Source: Balneatrix alpica DSM 16621
GTDB taxonomy: Bacteria > Pseudomonadota > Gammaproteobacteria > Pseudomonadales > Balneatricaceae
DNA length: 64,000 bases
Assembly: GCF_000619885.1 (NCBI RefSeq)
Contig: NZ_JHUZ01000006.1
Coordinates: 124,001 to 188,000, forward strand
Direction of reading: 5' to 3'
Under the pieces are notes generated by a model. The model did no database searches and was not told the DNA's origin. It worked only from the letters and a program-made list of their open reading frames with translations. Numbering within the stretch: the stretch's first letter is position 1; the number at the start of each line of letters is the position of its first letter. This document shows, piece after piece, positions 1 to 9,569 of the stretch. A program made the translations under genes and the position numbers.

Positions 1-2163
<2,163 letters not shown>

Positions 2164-2184
2164 TTGGTTCGTTCTGTGTATGGC

Positions 2185-2216
2185 TAAAAAGGGCAGCGTT
2201 TTCGCTGCCCTTTTTT
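2185..2216. terminator. Bidirectional rho-independent terminator after gyrB
   Basis: GGGCAGCG and CGCTGCCC form an 8-bp stem (2191-2198 and 2203-2210) around a TTTT loop. It is flanked by AAAAA on the left and TTTTTT on the right, so it can end both gyrB and the convergent deacetylase gene. The T-run runs directly into the first parS site. Confidence 0.85.
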
Positions 2217-2231
2217 GTTCCACGTGAAACC
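2216..2231. promoter_or_regulatory. parS: parS site 1 (ParB-binding centromere)
   Basis: The 16-mer TGTTCCACGTGAAACC contains the full 14-base core GTTNCACGTGAAAC of the chromosomal parS consensus and differs only at the last base of the 16-base palindrome. ParB binds such sites, spreads, and loads condensin. Known parS sites cluster near oriC, which fits the adjacent gyrB. It lies between the gyrB terminator and the end of the deacetylase gene. Confidence 0.88.
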
Positions 2232-2253
2232 TCGGTTTGAGTGGCTAGGTCAG

Positions 2254-3186
2254 TTAGCGATACAGCTGATTAAACAGGAGGTTTGCTTGTTGATGCAGGA
2301 GGCTATGACGCCTGGCAACTTCTGCATGGTCGCGGTCGTAACCGCCCCCAATCACGCAGGCAATAGCAATATTGTGTTGGTGGGCGAGTTGAATAATGTA
2401 GTTATCACGCTGTCGAATGCCTTGGTCAGTTAGTTTTAAACGCCCCAGGCGATCGTCTTGATGTACATCTGAGCCAGCATCGTAGAGGATAAAGTCGGGC
2501 TGTAAACACGCCAAAATACTCGGTAAGTGCTGCTGCAAGATGGCGAGATAGTCGCTATCACCGCAGTCATCTTCAATTTCAATATCCCAGTCAGAATGCA
2601 TTTTAGTAAAGGGATAGTTAAGGGCGCTATGAAAAGAGCAGGTATGAATATTGGCATCCTGCTGCAGGATAGCAGCCGTGCCGTCACCCTGATGAACATC
2701 ACAGTCGATAATTAATACCTGCTTCGCTAAACCGTTCTGTACTAAATAACGCGCACAGACCGCTAGATCATTGAAGATACAAAATCCCGCGCCATGGCGG
2801 TAAAACGCATGGTGGGTGCCACCGGCTAAATGACAGGCAAGGCCATAACGTTTAGCTAATTCTGCCGTTAGGATAGTACCAGCCACTGCAGTGCAAGTAC
2901 GTTGCACGAGCAAGGGTGACCAGGGTAATCCTATTTCTCGTAATGCTTTGGCATCTAATTCCCCTTGGCAAAATTGTTGAATGTACTGAGGGCAATGGGC
3001 TAATTGCAGTATTGATAATGGCGCGGGTGCTGAGGGAGAAAAGCAATTCTGTGTGGTAGCAATCCCTTGTTGGCAAAGCTGTTGATAGAGCAGCTGAAAC
3101 TTTGCCATGGGAAAGCGATGTTGTGCTGGAAAAGGGATGCTATAGATGGGGTGGTATACCAGAGGCAGAGAAGCATCCTGTTTCAC
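2254..3186 (-). CDS. Histone deacetylase family protein (zinc amidohydrolase)
   Basis: A 310-residue arginase/deacetylase-fold protein, probably cytoplasmic, that would remove acyl groups from acetyl-lysine or acetylated small molecules; the substrate cannot be read from sequence. Seen: the catalytic HH pair at 125-126, the zinc-binding DVH at 163-165 followed by QGDGT, a third zinc ligand Asp in YDAGSD near 236, and the catalytic Tyr in GGGY at 283. All catalytic residues are present, so an active enzyme is likely. The start is GTG at 3186, supported by GGAG six bases upstream and by the conserved N-terminal YHP..S.PFP..HRFPM pattern. The start codon lies inside parS site 2, and parS site 1 lies just past the stop codon. 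Related bacterial proteins include AcuC and acetylpolyamine amidohydrolases, but this belongs to the shorter class near 300 residues. Confidence 0.9.
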   Translation of the reverse strand: MKQDASLPLVYHPIYSIPFPAQHRFPMAKFQLLYQQLCQQGIATTQNCFSPSAPAPLSILQLAHCPQYIQQFCQGELDAKALREIGLPWSPLLVQRTCTAVAGTILTAELAKRYGLACHLAGGTHHAFYRHGAGFCIFNDLAVCARYLVQNGLAKQVLIIDCDVHQGDGTAAILQQDANIHTCSFHSALNYPFTKMHSDWDIEIEDDCGDSDYLAILQQHLPSILACLQPDFILYDAGSDVHQDDRLGRLKLTDQGIRQRDNYIIQLAHQHNIAIACVIGGGYDRDHAEVARRHSLLHQQANLLFNQLYR

Positions 3187-3194
3187 GTGAAACT
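3179..3194. promoter_or_regulatory. parS: parS site 2, overlapping the deacetylase start codon
   Basis: TGTTTCACGTGAAACT carries the full 14-base parS core and departs from the perfect palindrome only at its last base. It covers the first codons, the GTG and part of the spacer to the ribosome-binding site of the deacetylase gene on the minus strand. ParB bound here would sit on the 5' end of that gene. It is 963 bases from site 1, in the same orientation. Confidence 0.88.
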
Positions 3195-3246
3195 CCGAAC
3201 TGAGAAGACTTGCGCATCTTATCAGTCCGGTTATCTGTGCGCCAAA

Positions 3247-3798
3247 TTACACTGGTTCAGGTTGGCTACAGAGGTAATCGGCAGCGGCTGCTAAGTCGGC
3301 AAATACCCGAGTTGCTGCGGGTAAATTACCTTTGGCAAGAGTGCGCTCACCTTTACCTGTTTTTACCAGAAAAGGCTGGCAACCTAAGCTCATTCCAGCT
3401 TCCAGGTCTCGCAGGCTATCACCTATTACAGCTACTTCATGAAGATCTGCCAGGGCGAAAGCGTCCCGAATTTGTTCAAACATGCCGGGTAAGGGTTTGC
3501 GACAGTGGCAGTGATCATCGGGGCCATGCGGGCAATAAACCAAGTAGTGAATAGAGCCACCGGCAGCTTCAACCAACTGTTGCAGTTTTTCGTGCATTGC
3601 ATCCAGGGTGGCTAGGTCGAAGTAACCACGTGCTAACCCGGATTGGTTAGTCGCGATGGCAATGCGAAAACCATGGTGGCAAAGTTTGGCGATGGCTTCG
3701 ATAGAACCAGGTAGCGGAATCCACTCGTCCACTGATTTGACATACTCATCCGAGTCCTGGTTGATGACACCATCACGGTCGAGAATGACTAGCTTCAT
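3247..3798 (-). CDS. gmhB: D-glycero-beta-D-manno-heptose 1,7-bisphosphate 7-phosphatase
   Basis: Removes the 7-phosphate of heptose bisphosphate during synthesis of ADP-heptose for the lipopolysaccharide inner core; cytoplasmic. The 183-residue protein is a HAD phosphatase with the nucleophile motif DRDGVIN (Asp7 nucleophile, Asp9 acid/base), the motif II region ATNQSG at 49-54, and the GmhB zinc loop with Cys89, His91, Cys97 and Cys99. The GDS motif near residue 136 supplies the magnesium site. Length is normal. In pseudomonads gmhB lies between glyS and gyrB; here it keeps its place by gyrB while glyQ-glyS lie 30 kb away. The ppnP gene is directly upstream on the same strand, with a hairpin between them. 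Histidinol-phosphatase relatives are the main alternative, but the zinc loop favours GmhB. Confidence 0.93.
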   Translation of the reverse strand: MKLVILDRDGVINQDSDEYVKSVDEWIPLPGSIEAIAKLCHHGFRIAIATNQSGLARGYFDLATLDAMHEKLQQLVEAAGGSIHYLVYCPHGPDDHCHCRKPLPGMFEQIRDAFALADLHEVAVIGDSLRDLEAGMSLGCQPFLVKTGKGERTLAKGNLPAATRVFADLAAAADYLCSQPEPV

Positions 3799-3816
3799 CT
3801 GAGGCTCCTGCTTGAA

Positions 3817-3841
3817 CTAGGCCAGCATTAAGCTGGCCTAG
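3817..3841 (-). other. Intergenic hairpin between ppnP and gmhB
   Basis: A perfect 10-bp inverted repeat, CTAGGCCAGC at 3817-3826 and GCTGGCCTAG at 3832-3841, with a five-base loop. On the minus-strand transcript it follows the ppnP stop and precedes the gmhB ribosome-binding site. There is no U-run after it, so it is more likely an mRNA-stability or processing hairpin, or a weak partial terminator, than a full terminator. Confidence 0.5.
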
Positions 3842-3846
3842 GTGGC

Positions 3847-4128
3847 TTACAGATACTTGCACAGGTAGGCAGTGGCTACCTCTACCTTGAGGTCAAATTT
3901 GCTGTTAGCGGGAACATAGAAGGCTTCACCTTCATTAAAGGTTTCCCACTCATCTGCCTCGGGCAATTTGACGGTAAGTGCACCACTTACGACTTGCATT
4001 TCTTCAGCCTGTTCGGTGCCAAAGGTATAGTCGCCGGGAACCATGACACCCACGGTGCAGCGTCCTTCAGCACTGGGAAAGCCAATGGATTTTACCTTGC
4101 CATCAAAGTATTCATTTACGTTCAACAT
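3847..4128 (-). CDS. ppnP: Pyrimidine/purine nucleoside phosphorylase PpnP (DUF1255)
   Basis: A 93-residue small cupin of the PpnP (YaiE) family, which phosphorolyses several ribonucleosides to base and ribose 1-phosphate; cytoplasmic. The whole length matches the family: N-terminal [12 protein letters not shown], a central [11 protein letters not shown], the EEMQVVSG strand and the C-terminal F.VP..SKF.L segment ending with YLCKYL. It lies upstream of gmhB on the same strand and may be cotranscribed with it. The ATG is backed by an AGAGGCTGC-like region upstream, which is not a strong ribosome-binding site. Nothing unusual in length or composition. Confidence 0.9.
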   Translation of the reverse strand: MLNVNEYFDGKVKSIGFPSAEGRCTVGVMVPGDYTFGTEQAEEMQVVSGALTVKLPEADEWETFNEGEAFYVPANSKFDLKVEVATAYLCKYL

Positions 4129-4221
4129 GTGCAGCCTCTATTGTGCTAGAGCCAATGGGGAAGCCAGATACTAGAGTGCTTTAGAGAGGCTGTCACCGGG
4201 CAAAGAGGAAAAAACGGCAAT

Positions 4222-4248
4222 AAAAAAGGCAGGATTAACCTGCCTTTT
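4222..4248 (-). terminator. Rho-independent terminator after the TRAP solute-binding gene
   Basis: GGCAGG at 4228-4233 and CCTGCC at 4239-4244 pair around a five-base loop, and the stem extends through AAAA/TTTT. On the minus strand it ends in a run of six T, 16 bases past the stop codon of the solute-binding gene. It may also work in the other direction. Confidence 0.8.
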
Positions 4249-4263
4249 ATGGAGGGTGAAACC

Positions 4264-5355
4264 TTATTTGGTTTCGGGTGAACGGGCGTTCAGATAGGCC
4301 TGCTCAGAAATGGCATGCCACTTGATTGCCTGGTCACGGAAGGCAACGAAGGAGTCGAATACCTTCTTAGTCATCGGATCGGCGGCAGCTTCTTCAGCAA
4401 CCACTTCATCAGACAGTTTCTTCAGGGTGGCCAGAACTTCGTCTGGGAAGCGACGCAGTTCAACATTGTGCTTCTCGACCAGTTCCTGCAGGGCGGAGTT
4501 GTTCTTGGCAGTGAAGTCATCCAGCATATCCTGGTTGGCTACACGGCAAGCTTGAATCACGATTTCCTGCAGATCGGCGGGCAGCTCTTCCAGTGCTTTC
4601 TTGTTGATAAAGCATTCCAGAGTCGTGCCGGGCTCATGCCAGCCGGGGTAGTAGTAGAACTTAGCTGCTTTATGCAGGCCGAAGGCCAGATCGTTGTAGG
4701 GACCTACCCACTCGGTTGCATCAATGGCACCGGATTGCAGTGAGGGGAAGATTTCTCCACCTGGCAGCAGTACAGGAGTACCGCCGGCACGCTTGAGTAC
4801 TTCACCACCCAGACCAGGAATACGCATCTTCAGACCTTTCAGGTCTTCAGCAGTGTTGATCTCTTTGTTGAACCAGCCACCCATTTGTACACCGGTGTTA
4901 CCGGCTGCAGTGGGCACCAGGCCAAAGGGCGCATAGACTTCTTTCCACAGTTCCATACCGCCGCCATGGTACAACCAACCATTCATTTCCTGGGCGGTTA
5001 GACCGAAGGGAACGGCTGCAAAGAACTGGGCTGCAACGGATTTACCCTTCCAGTAATAGGAGGCGCCGTGACCCATTTCAGCGGTGCCGCGGGATACGGC
5101 ATCAAAAATTTCCAAAGCGCCGACCAGTTCGTTGGCACCATAGACTTTTACTTCTACACGGCCACCGGTCATCTTACCGATCAGGTCGGCAAGATGGTTA
5201 GCGCCAGCACCCAGGCCAGGAAAGTTCTTGGGCCAGGTGGTTACCATCTTCCACTTATATTTTTTTTCTTCAGCTTTGGCGACAGTAGCAGCACCGGCCA
5301 TTACGGAGGCAGCGGCACCCGCTCCCAAAGCTTTGATTAGCTCGCGACGTTTCAC
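4264..5355 (-). CDS. TRAP transporter substrate-binding protein (DctP/TakP-like)
   Basis: Periplasmic solute receptor of a tripartite ATP-independent periplasmic transporter. The 363-residue protein starts at GTG with GGGAGA seven bases upstream. Its N-terminus has a twin-arginine-like segment (RRELIK at 3-8), a hydrophobic stretch, and a likely signal-peptidase site after AKA at about 28, so Tat export is plausible. Length and features such as WPKNFPG, GTAEMGHGASYYW and DATEWVGPYND resemble the TakP group, known to bind 2-oxo acids such as pyruvate; ligand identity here is inference. The matching permease genes are not adjacent: dctQ-dctM lie 3-5 kb downstream in map order, separated by hexR, marC and tdk. 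The gene is divergent from the HexR-type regulator, with 177 bases between them, suggesting shared control. Confidence 0.9.
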   Translation of the reverse strand: MKRRELIKALGAGAAASVMAGAATVAKAEEKKYKWKMVTTWPKNFPGLGAGANHLADLIGKMTGGRVEVKVYGANELVGALEIFDAVSRGTAEMGHGASYYWKGKSVAAQFFAAVPFGLTAQEMNGWLYHGGGMELWKEVYAPFGLVPTAAGNTGVQMGGWFNKEINTAEDLKGLKMRIPGLGGEVLKRAGGTPVLLPGGEIFPSLQSGAIDATEWVGPYNDLAFGLHKAAKFYYYPGWHEPGTTLECFINKKALEELPADLQEIVIQACRVANQDMLDDFTAKNNSALQELVEKHNVELRRFPDEVLATLKKLSDEVVAEEAAADPMTKKVFDSFVAFRDQAIKWHAISEQAYLNARSPETK

Positions 5356-5469
5356 AGGAATCTCCCTCTCTTACATCGAAATTTTTATATTAGGGATGGC
5401 AATTTGCTCGTTGAAGGTAGCATGCCCGCTGCAGCCCTGCAATCTCGGTTAAAAGCTGATCTCTACCAC

Positions 5470-5501
5470 TTTAGAAGCCCCCTTGCCCATGTATAATGGG
5501 C
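5470..5501 (+). promoter_or_regulatory. Candidate promoter and operator of the HexR-type gene
   Basis: TTTAGA at 5470-5475 and a perfect TATAAT at 5492-5497 are separated by 16 bases and lie 36 bases before the TTG start, a good sigma-70 arrangement. The -10 box sits inside a palindrome, GCCCAT at 5485-5490 and ATGGGC at 5496-5501 with a five-base centre, which could be an autoregulatory operator. It does not match the published HexR box (TGTAATTAAATTACA-like). Confidence 0.6.
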
Positions 5502-5532
5502 CCTTGCCCAGGTCTGAATCAGGAAGCTGTCC

Positions 5533-6405
5533 TTGCAACACCCTAACCTGCTAAAGCATATCGGTGAGTCCAAGCCCTTGATGCGTAAGTCGGAGCAAAA
5601 GGTCGCGGACTATGTTCTGGAACATCCCCAGGATGTGATACATATGCGTATTGTGGACCTGGCCGCAGAGGCAAAGGTCAGTGAGCCAACCGTAGTGCGC
5701 TTTTGCCGAGCGCTGAACTTTGATGGCTTTCAGGACTTTAAACTTTGTCTGGCGCAGGTGTTGGCCAGCAATACGAATTTTGAGCAGTTTGCACTTAATA
5801 ATCAGGATACGGTGACGGAGTTCAAACATAAGATTTTTGAATCCACCGTCGGCAATCTGATCAATATCCGTGACAGTCTAAATCCAGATACCCTGGAGCA
5901 AGCCATTGATGCTTTGGCCAAGGCCAAGCGAGTCGAATTTTGGGGCTTTGGTGCCTCAGCGGCAGTGGCGGCCGATGCCCAGCACAAGTTTTATCGTTTG
6001 ATGATTTCCTCCAGTGCTCTTTCTGATCCTCATATGCAGACTATTTCTGCTTTGACGTTGAGTGAGGGAGATGTCGTCGTGGCGATTTCACAAACCGGCC
6101 GCACCAAGGATTTGCTGCACTCTGTGCGTTTGGTACAGGAGGCTGGAGCCACGGTAATTACGCTCTGTCCTGGCACTACCCCTTTGGCGGACTTAGCCAG
6201 TATTGCGATTCATATTGATCTGGCGGAAGACAAAGATCTGAATACCCTGATGTCGTCCCGAGTGGTGCACTTAGTGGTAATGGATGTGTTGGCGGTAGGG
6301 GTGGCAATGCGCTTAGGGCCTACTCTGATTGATCATCTCAAAGTGATACGCCGAGGTTTGCGTTCACTCCGCCAGAACGAGCGTCGTCCCGTCAAAAAAG
6401 AGTAA
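5533..6405 (+). CDS. hexR: RpiR-family transcriptional regulator, HexR-like
   Basis: A 290-residue RpiR-type regulator: an N-terminal helix-turn-helix (about residues 1-77, with SEPTVVRFCRAL as recognition region) and a C-terminal SIS sugar-phosphate domain (about 120-260, with GFGASAAVA and ISQTGRT motifs). HexR regulators sense 2-keto-3-deoxy-6-phosphogluconate and control central sugar metabolism; the N-terminal half follows HexR proteins closely (LLKHI..S..LMRKSE.KVADYVL). The start is TTG with AGGA nine bases upstream. It is divergent from the TRAP solute-binding gene. Unlike in pseudomonads, no zwf or edd gene is next to it, so the regulon cannot be judged from context. The family assignment is firm; the HexR name is likely but not certain. 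Confidence 0.82.
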   Translation: MQHPNLLKHIGESKPLMRKSEQKVADYVLEHPQDVIHMRIVDLAAEAKVSEPTVVRFCRALNFDGFQDFKLCLAQVLASNTNFEQFALNNQDTVTEFKHKIFESTVGNLINIRDSLNPDTLEQAIDALAKAKRVEFWGFGASAAVAADAQHKFYRLMISSSALSDPHMQTISALTLSEGDVVVAISQTGRTKDLLHSVRLVQEAGATVITLCPGTTPLADLASIAIHIDLAEDKDLNTLMSSRVVHLVVMDVLAVGVAMRLGPTLIDHLKVIRRGLRSLRQNERRPVKKE

Positions 6406-6484
6406 TCAAAACGACATCTCCCTGACATTGGCGCGAGACAGACTAAACTTAGCAGGTCTTGTCTAAGTCTAGGGAGGATACTTC

Positions 6485-6676
6485 ATGCGCCAGTCAGAAC
6501 GCCTTATTGAAGTTCAGGCTCAGTTGTTTGATGTGTTTGCTAGCTTGGAGCGTGAGGCACAGTCCAAACGCCATCGTACCAGTCGCCAAAAATTACTTGA
6601 GGCCAGACGTTCCATTGAGCGTCGTCAGGAAGAAAAGTGCCTCCAACAACAGGTGGAAGATTACGTCTTCGATTAG
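6485..6676 (+). CDS. Small charged protein of unknown function
   Basis: A 63-residue protein preceded by GGGAGG eight bases before ATG, a strong ribosome-binding site, which supports a real gene. It is rich in Arg, Glu and Gln with no membrane segment or signal; residues 25-55 look like one amphipathic helix (ARRSIERRQEEKCLQQQ). The ARR.IE..QE..L pattern faintly recalls the small PA3496-type proteins of pseudomonads, but this is memory of a pattern and not an alignment. It follows the HexR-type gene on the same strand by 79 bases and could be cotranscribed. No function is proposed. Confidence 0.55.
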   Translation: MRQSERLIEVQAQLFDVFASLEREAQSKRHRTSRQKLLEARRSIERRQEEKCLQQQVEDYVFD

Positions 6677-6706
6677 GGTCTAGTCGTCCTGTATATCAAT
6701 CTTGAT

Positions 6707-6745
6707 AGGCTTCCTTGCTGACTGCAAAAAGCTCACAGGAAGCCT
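6707..6745. repeat. Inverted repeat between the small gene and marC
   Basis: AGGCTTCCT at 6707-6715 and AGGAAGCCT at 6737-6745 are a perfect 9-bp inverted repeat with a 21-base loop. No U-run follows, so a terminator is weak. It could be a large-loop RNA hairpin ending the upstream transcript, or a protein site. The rest of the 169-base gap to marC shows only the marC ribosome-binding site. Confidence 0.4.
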
Positions 6746-6845
6746 GGGTACCTTATCCCTGTCCTAGCCGATCGTTGATGAGACCGTTGGTTGCAGCCAG
6801 GGGGTGAAGCTTCTATGATGCGCGCCATTATTAAGGAGTGCCCCC

Positions 6846-7451
6846 ATGAGCCTGCTGATCTCCACCTGGATTAAGTTTTTCTTCCTCTTTGCCCCTTTCT
6901 TTGTGGTGTCCATGTTTTTGGCGTTAACCCGCGGCGAGCAGCCCCGTGAACGGCGACGGGTGGCTAATCGTGCGGTGATGGCTTCATTGCTGATTAGTTT
7001 GGTGTTGTTGTTTTTTGGCGGCACCCTGTTCGAAATTCTCGGTATTACCCTCGACTCTTTCCGCATCGGTGCGGGTATTTTGCTGTTCTTATCCGCTATC
7101 AGCCTGGTACGGGATGGGGTTCGCACCCATGCCACTGGTATGCCGGCAGAGGAGCGTGATGATATTTCCGTGGTGCCGCTGGCTATTCCTACCATTATTG
7201 GCCCGGCGACAATCGGTGCGATTCTGGTTTATGGTGCGGAGTTCAAGGGTTGGGACTTACTAATCGGCATTGCTGCACTGGGACTGGCACTGGGTTGCCT
7301 GCTGGTGATTTTGCACCTGAGTTCGGCGGTTGAGCGTATTCTGGGACGTACGGGATTAAATATCCTGAGTAAGATTACCGGTCTGGTGCTGGCGGCGATG
7401 GCATCCCAGATTGTATTAAGTGGCGTGCGTGGCTTTATGGCCAGCCTTTAA
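6846..7451 (+). CDS. marC: MarC family integral membrane protein
   Basis: A 201-residue inner-membrane protein with about six hydrophobic segments (roughly 8-28, 44-65, 70-90, 110-130, 138-160, 175-197). The MarC/NAAT family includes archaeal small neutral amino-acid transporters; bacterial members are of uncertain role, and the original link to multiple antibiotic resistance was not upheld. Family features seen: FFFLFAPFFVVSMFLALT near the N-terminus, FRIGAGILLF, and PLAIPTIIGPATIGA. ATG is preceded by AAGGAG seven bases upstream. The gene stands alone between the small unknown gene and the convergent tdk. Confidence 0.87.
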   Translation: MSLLISTWIKFFFLFAPFFVVSMFLALTRGEQPRERRRVANRAVMASLLISLVLLFFGGTLFEILGITLDSFRIGAGILLFLSAISLVRDGVRTHATGMPAEERDDISVVPLAIPTIIGPATIGAILVYGAEFKGWDLLIGIAALGLALGCLLVILHLSSAVERILGRTGLNILSKITGLVLAAMASQIVLSGVRGFMASL

Positions 7452-7462
7452 GTTGCTGCATG

Positions 7463-7492
7463 GCGGCTGTCATTAGCGGCAGCCGCTGTTTG
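7463..7492 (+). terminator. Possible weak terminator after marC
   Basis: GCGGCTG at 7463-7469 and CAGCCGC at 7480-7486 form a 7-bp stem with a 10-base loop, followed by TGTTT. The U-tract is poor, so efficiency is doubtful. It lies between the convergent marC and tdk genes. Confidence 0.4.
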
Positions 7493-7500
7493 CCTTTCCC

Positions 7501-8103
7501 CTAATCCTCTATAGCCTTAACCATCTCTTTATAGTGCTTGCGGCACAGTGACAGGTAGCGGTCATTGCCGCCGATGGCAATCTGTTCTCCTGCCTTCACT
7601 GCCCTGCCCTCCGCATCCAGGCGCGCCACCATGGTGGCTTTACGGCCACAGTCACAGACGGTTTTGATTTCCTCCAGGTGGTCAGCAATGGCGAGCAGGG
7701 TTTGGCTGCCCAGAAAGGGCTGGCCGAAAGCATCAGTACGCAAGCCATAGCAGAGTACCGGGATATTGAGCTGATCCACCACGTCAGACAGTGCCCACAC
7801 CTGGGTTTGACTCAAAAATTGCGCTTCGTCCACCAGTACACAGGCAAGCGGCTGACGCTGATGAGCCTGGGTGACTAAGGCAAAGAGGTCAGATTCACCA
7901 TTAAAAGCGGCTGCAGGGCTTTTCAGGCCGATCCGTGAGGCTATCCAGGCTTGCTCTGCATTACCTTCAGCAAAGCGATTATCAAACTGTGGGGCGAGTA
8001 GGAAAGGCTCCATCCCCCGTTCACGGTAGTTATAGGCCGCTTGCAGCAGCGTGGTGGTTTTGCCGGCATTCATCGCCGAATAATAGAAGTAGAGTGAGGC
8101 CAC
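7501..8103 (-). CDS. tdk: Thymidine kinase (type II)
   Basis: Phosphorylates thymidine to dTMP in the salvage pathway, cytoplasmic. The 200-residue protein has the P-loop SAMNAGKT at 9-16, the Walker B-like VLVDEAQFL near 90-97, and the zinc-binding lasso with a CDCG pair and a later CRKH motif near the C-terminus. Length fits bacterial type II thymidine kinases. It is the last gene of the minus-strand run dctQ-dctM-tdk, but a terminator hairpin separates it from dctM, so it probably has its own promoter. Identification is secure. Confidence 0.95.
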   Translation of the reverse strand: MASLYFYYSAMNAGKTTTLLQAAYNYRERGMEPFLLAPQFDNRFAEGNAEQAWIASRIGLKSPAAAFNGESDLFALVTQAHQRQPLACVLVDEAQFLSQTQVWALSDVVDQLNIPVLCYGLRTDAFGQPFLGSQTLLAIADHLEEIKTVCDCGRKATMVARLDAEGRAVKAGEQIAIGGNDRYLSLCRKHYKEMVKAIED

Positions 8104-8145
8104 GCCCAGTTCTCGTTTATCAGCTCAGGAGGCGCGAGTATAAAA

Positions 8146-8175
8146 GCAAAAGGGCCGCCGAAGCAGCCCTTTTGC
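8146..8175 (-). terminator. Terminator between dctM and tdk
   Basis: GCAAAAGGGC at 8146-8155 and GCCCTTTTGC at 8166-8175 form a perfect 10-bp stem with a 10-base loop. On the minus strand the 3' arm carries TTTT, giving a rho-independent terminator 14 bases past the dctM stop codon. Confidence 0.75.
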
Positions 8176-8189
8176 CAGTCGATCAGACC

Positions 8190-9569
8190 TCAACCATAGA
8201 CAAAGTGGGGTAACCAGGTTGCCAGTGCAGGCCACACCGCGAGGATACCCAGCATTGCCATCTGGATCAGAATGAAGGGCACCACCCCCCGATAGATCTG
8301 TCCGGTGCTGATGGTCGCCGGTGCGACCCCGCGTAGATAGAACAGGGCAAAGCCAAAGGGTGGGGTCAGGAAGGATGTTTGCAGGTTAATGGCAAACATA
8401 ATCCCCAACCAGATCGGGTCGATATCCATCATCAACAGAATCGGGGCGACGATGGGTACCACCACAAAGGTGATTTCAATAAAGTCGAGGAAGAAGCCAA
8501 GCAGGAACATCACCAGCATGACCACAATCATCGCGCCGACTTTACCGCCGGGCATCCCTTCAAGGAACTCCCGTACCAGGTCGTCACCGCCGTAGCCGCG
8601 GAATACCAGGGAGAAGATCGAGGCCCCCACCAGGATCATAAACACCATGGAGCTGACCTGGGTGGTGGAGCGCATGACTTCACGCAGAGTAGTCAGGTTA
8701 AGGCTCTTACGCATGGCTGCGAGCACCATGGCCCCAATGGCACCGACGGAGGCGGCTTCAGTCGGGGTGGCTAAGCCACCGAGAATGGAGCCCAATACCA
8801 GCACCACCAATAATAAAGGCGGAATCAGCACCTTAATGACACGGCTGCCGAGGTCGTCCACCTTAGCTCGCTCGTTGGCAGGGATGGCAGGAACACTCTT
8901 GGGACTAACGATGGCTTTGAACACCAGGTAGAGCACATAGAGTGCGACCAGCAGCAAACCGGGAATCAGGGCGCCGAGGAAGAGATCACCCACGGTAACG
9001 GTTTCCGGCGAGTAAATACCCATATCCAACTGAGCTTGCTGATAGGCAGAAGAGATCACGTCCCCTAGCAATACCAGGACGATGGAGGGCGGAATAATCT
9101 GTCCCAGGGTACCAGAGGCACAGATAACCCCAGTGGCAACGCGAGGATCATAACCGCGCTTAAGCATGGTCGGCAGTGACAGCAGGCCCATAGTGACCAC
9201 CGTGGCGCCAACGATGCCGGTACTGGCAGCGAGTAGCATCCCCACTAAGCACACGGAAATGCCTAAGCCACCGCGCAGTGGGCCAAATAGCAGTGCCATG
9301 GTATCGAGCAGCTCTTCGGCTATCTTCGAGCGCTCCAGCATCACCCCCATAAAGACGAACAGGGGCACGGCAATCAGGGTGTCATTACCCATGATGCCGA
9401 AGATGCGGTTGGGCGCGGCTTCGAGGAAGACTGGATCAAACCAATCAAAAGCAATCCCCATGCCGGCAAAGATTAAGCCCGCTCCAGCCAGGGAGAAAGC
9501 AACCGAATAACCGAGCAGCAAGATCACAACGGCTGCGGCAAACAGCAGCAGAGATAAATACTCGGTCAT
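8190..9569 (-). CDS. dctM: TRAP transporter large permease subunit DctM
   Basis: The 12-segment permease subunit of a TRAP transporter, which uses the sodium or proton gradient to import the ligand delivered by the periplasmic receptor; inner membrane. The 459-residue length is slightly above the common 425-430. Seen: an N-terminal hydrophobic segment, the VPLFVFMGVMLERS region, the conserved SGTLGQIIPPSI segment near 155-166, and PTEAASVGA in the second half, all family hallmarks. Start ATG overlaps the dctQ stop by four bases (ATGA), so translation is coupled. The likely partner receptor is the DctP-type gene at 4264-5355, the only one in the window. Confidence 0.93.
   Translation of the reverse strand: MTEYLSLLLFAAAVVILLLGYSVAFSLAGAGLIFAGMGIAFDWFDPVFLEAAPNRIFGIMGNDTLIAVPLFVFMGVMLERSKIAEELLDTMALLFGPLRGGLGISVCLVGMLLAASTGIVGATVVTMGLLSLPTMLKRGYDPRVATGVICASGTLGQIIPPSIVLVLLGDVISSAYQQAQLDMGIYSPETVTVGDLFLGALIPGLLLVALYVLYLVFKAIVSPKSVPAIPANERAKVDDLGSRVIKVLIPPLLLVVLVLGSILGGLATPTEAASVGAIGAMVLAAMRKSLNLTTLREVMRSTTQVSSMVFMILVGASIFSLVFRGYGGDDLVREFLEGMPGGKVGAMIVVMLVMFLLGFFLDFIEITFVVVPIVAPILLMMDIDPIWLGIMFAINLQTSFLTPPFGFALFYLRGVAPATISTGQIYRGVVPFILIQMAMLGILAVWPALATWLPHFVYG

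Noticed and set aside
2215-2433. 72-codon plus-strand frame starting in parS 1
   Set aside because: Antisense to the end of the deacetylase gene, and its first codons are simply the parS sequence read as protein.
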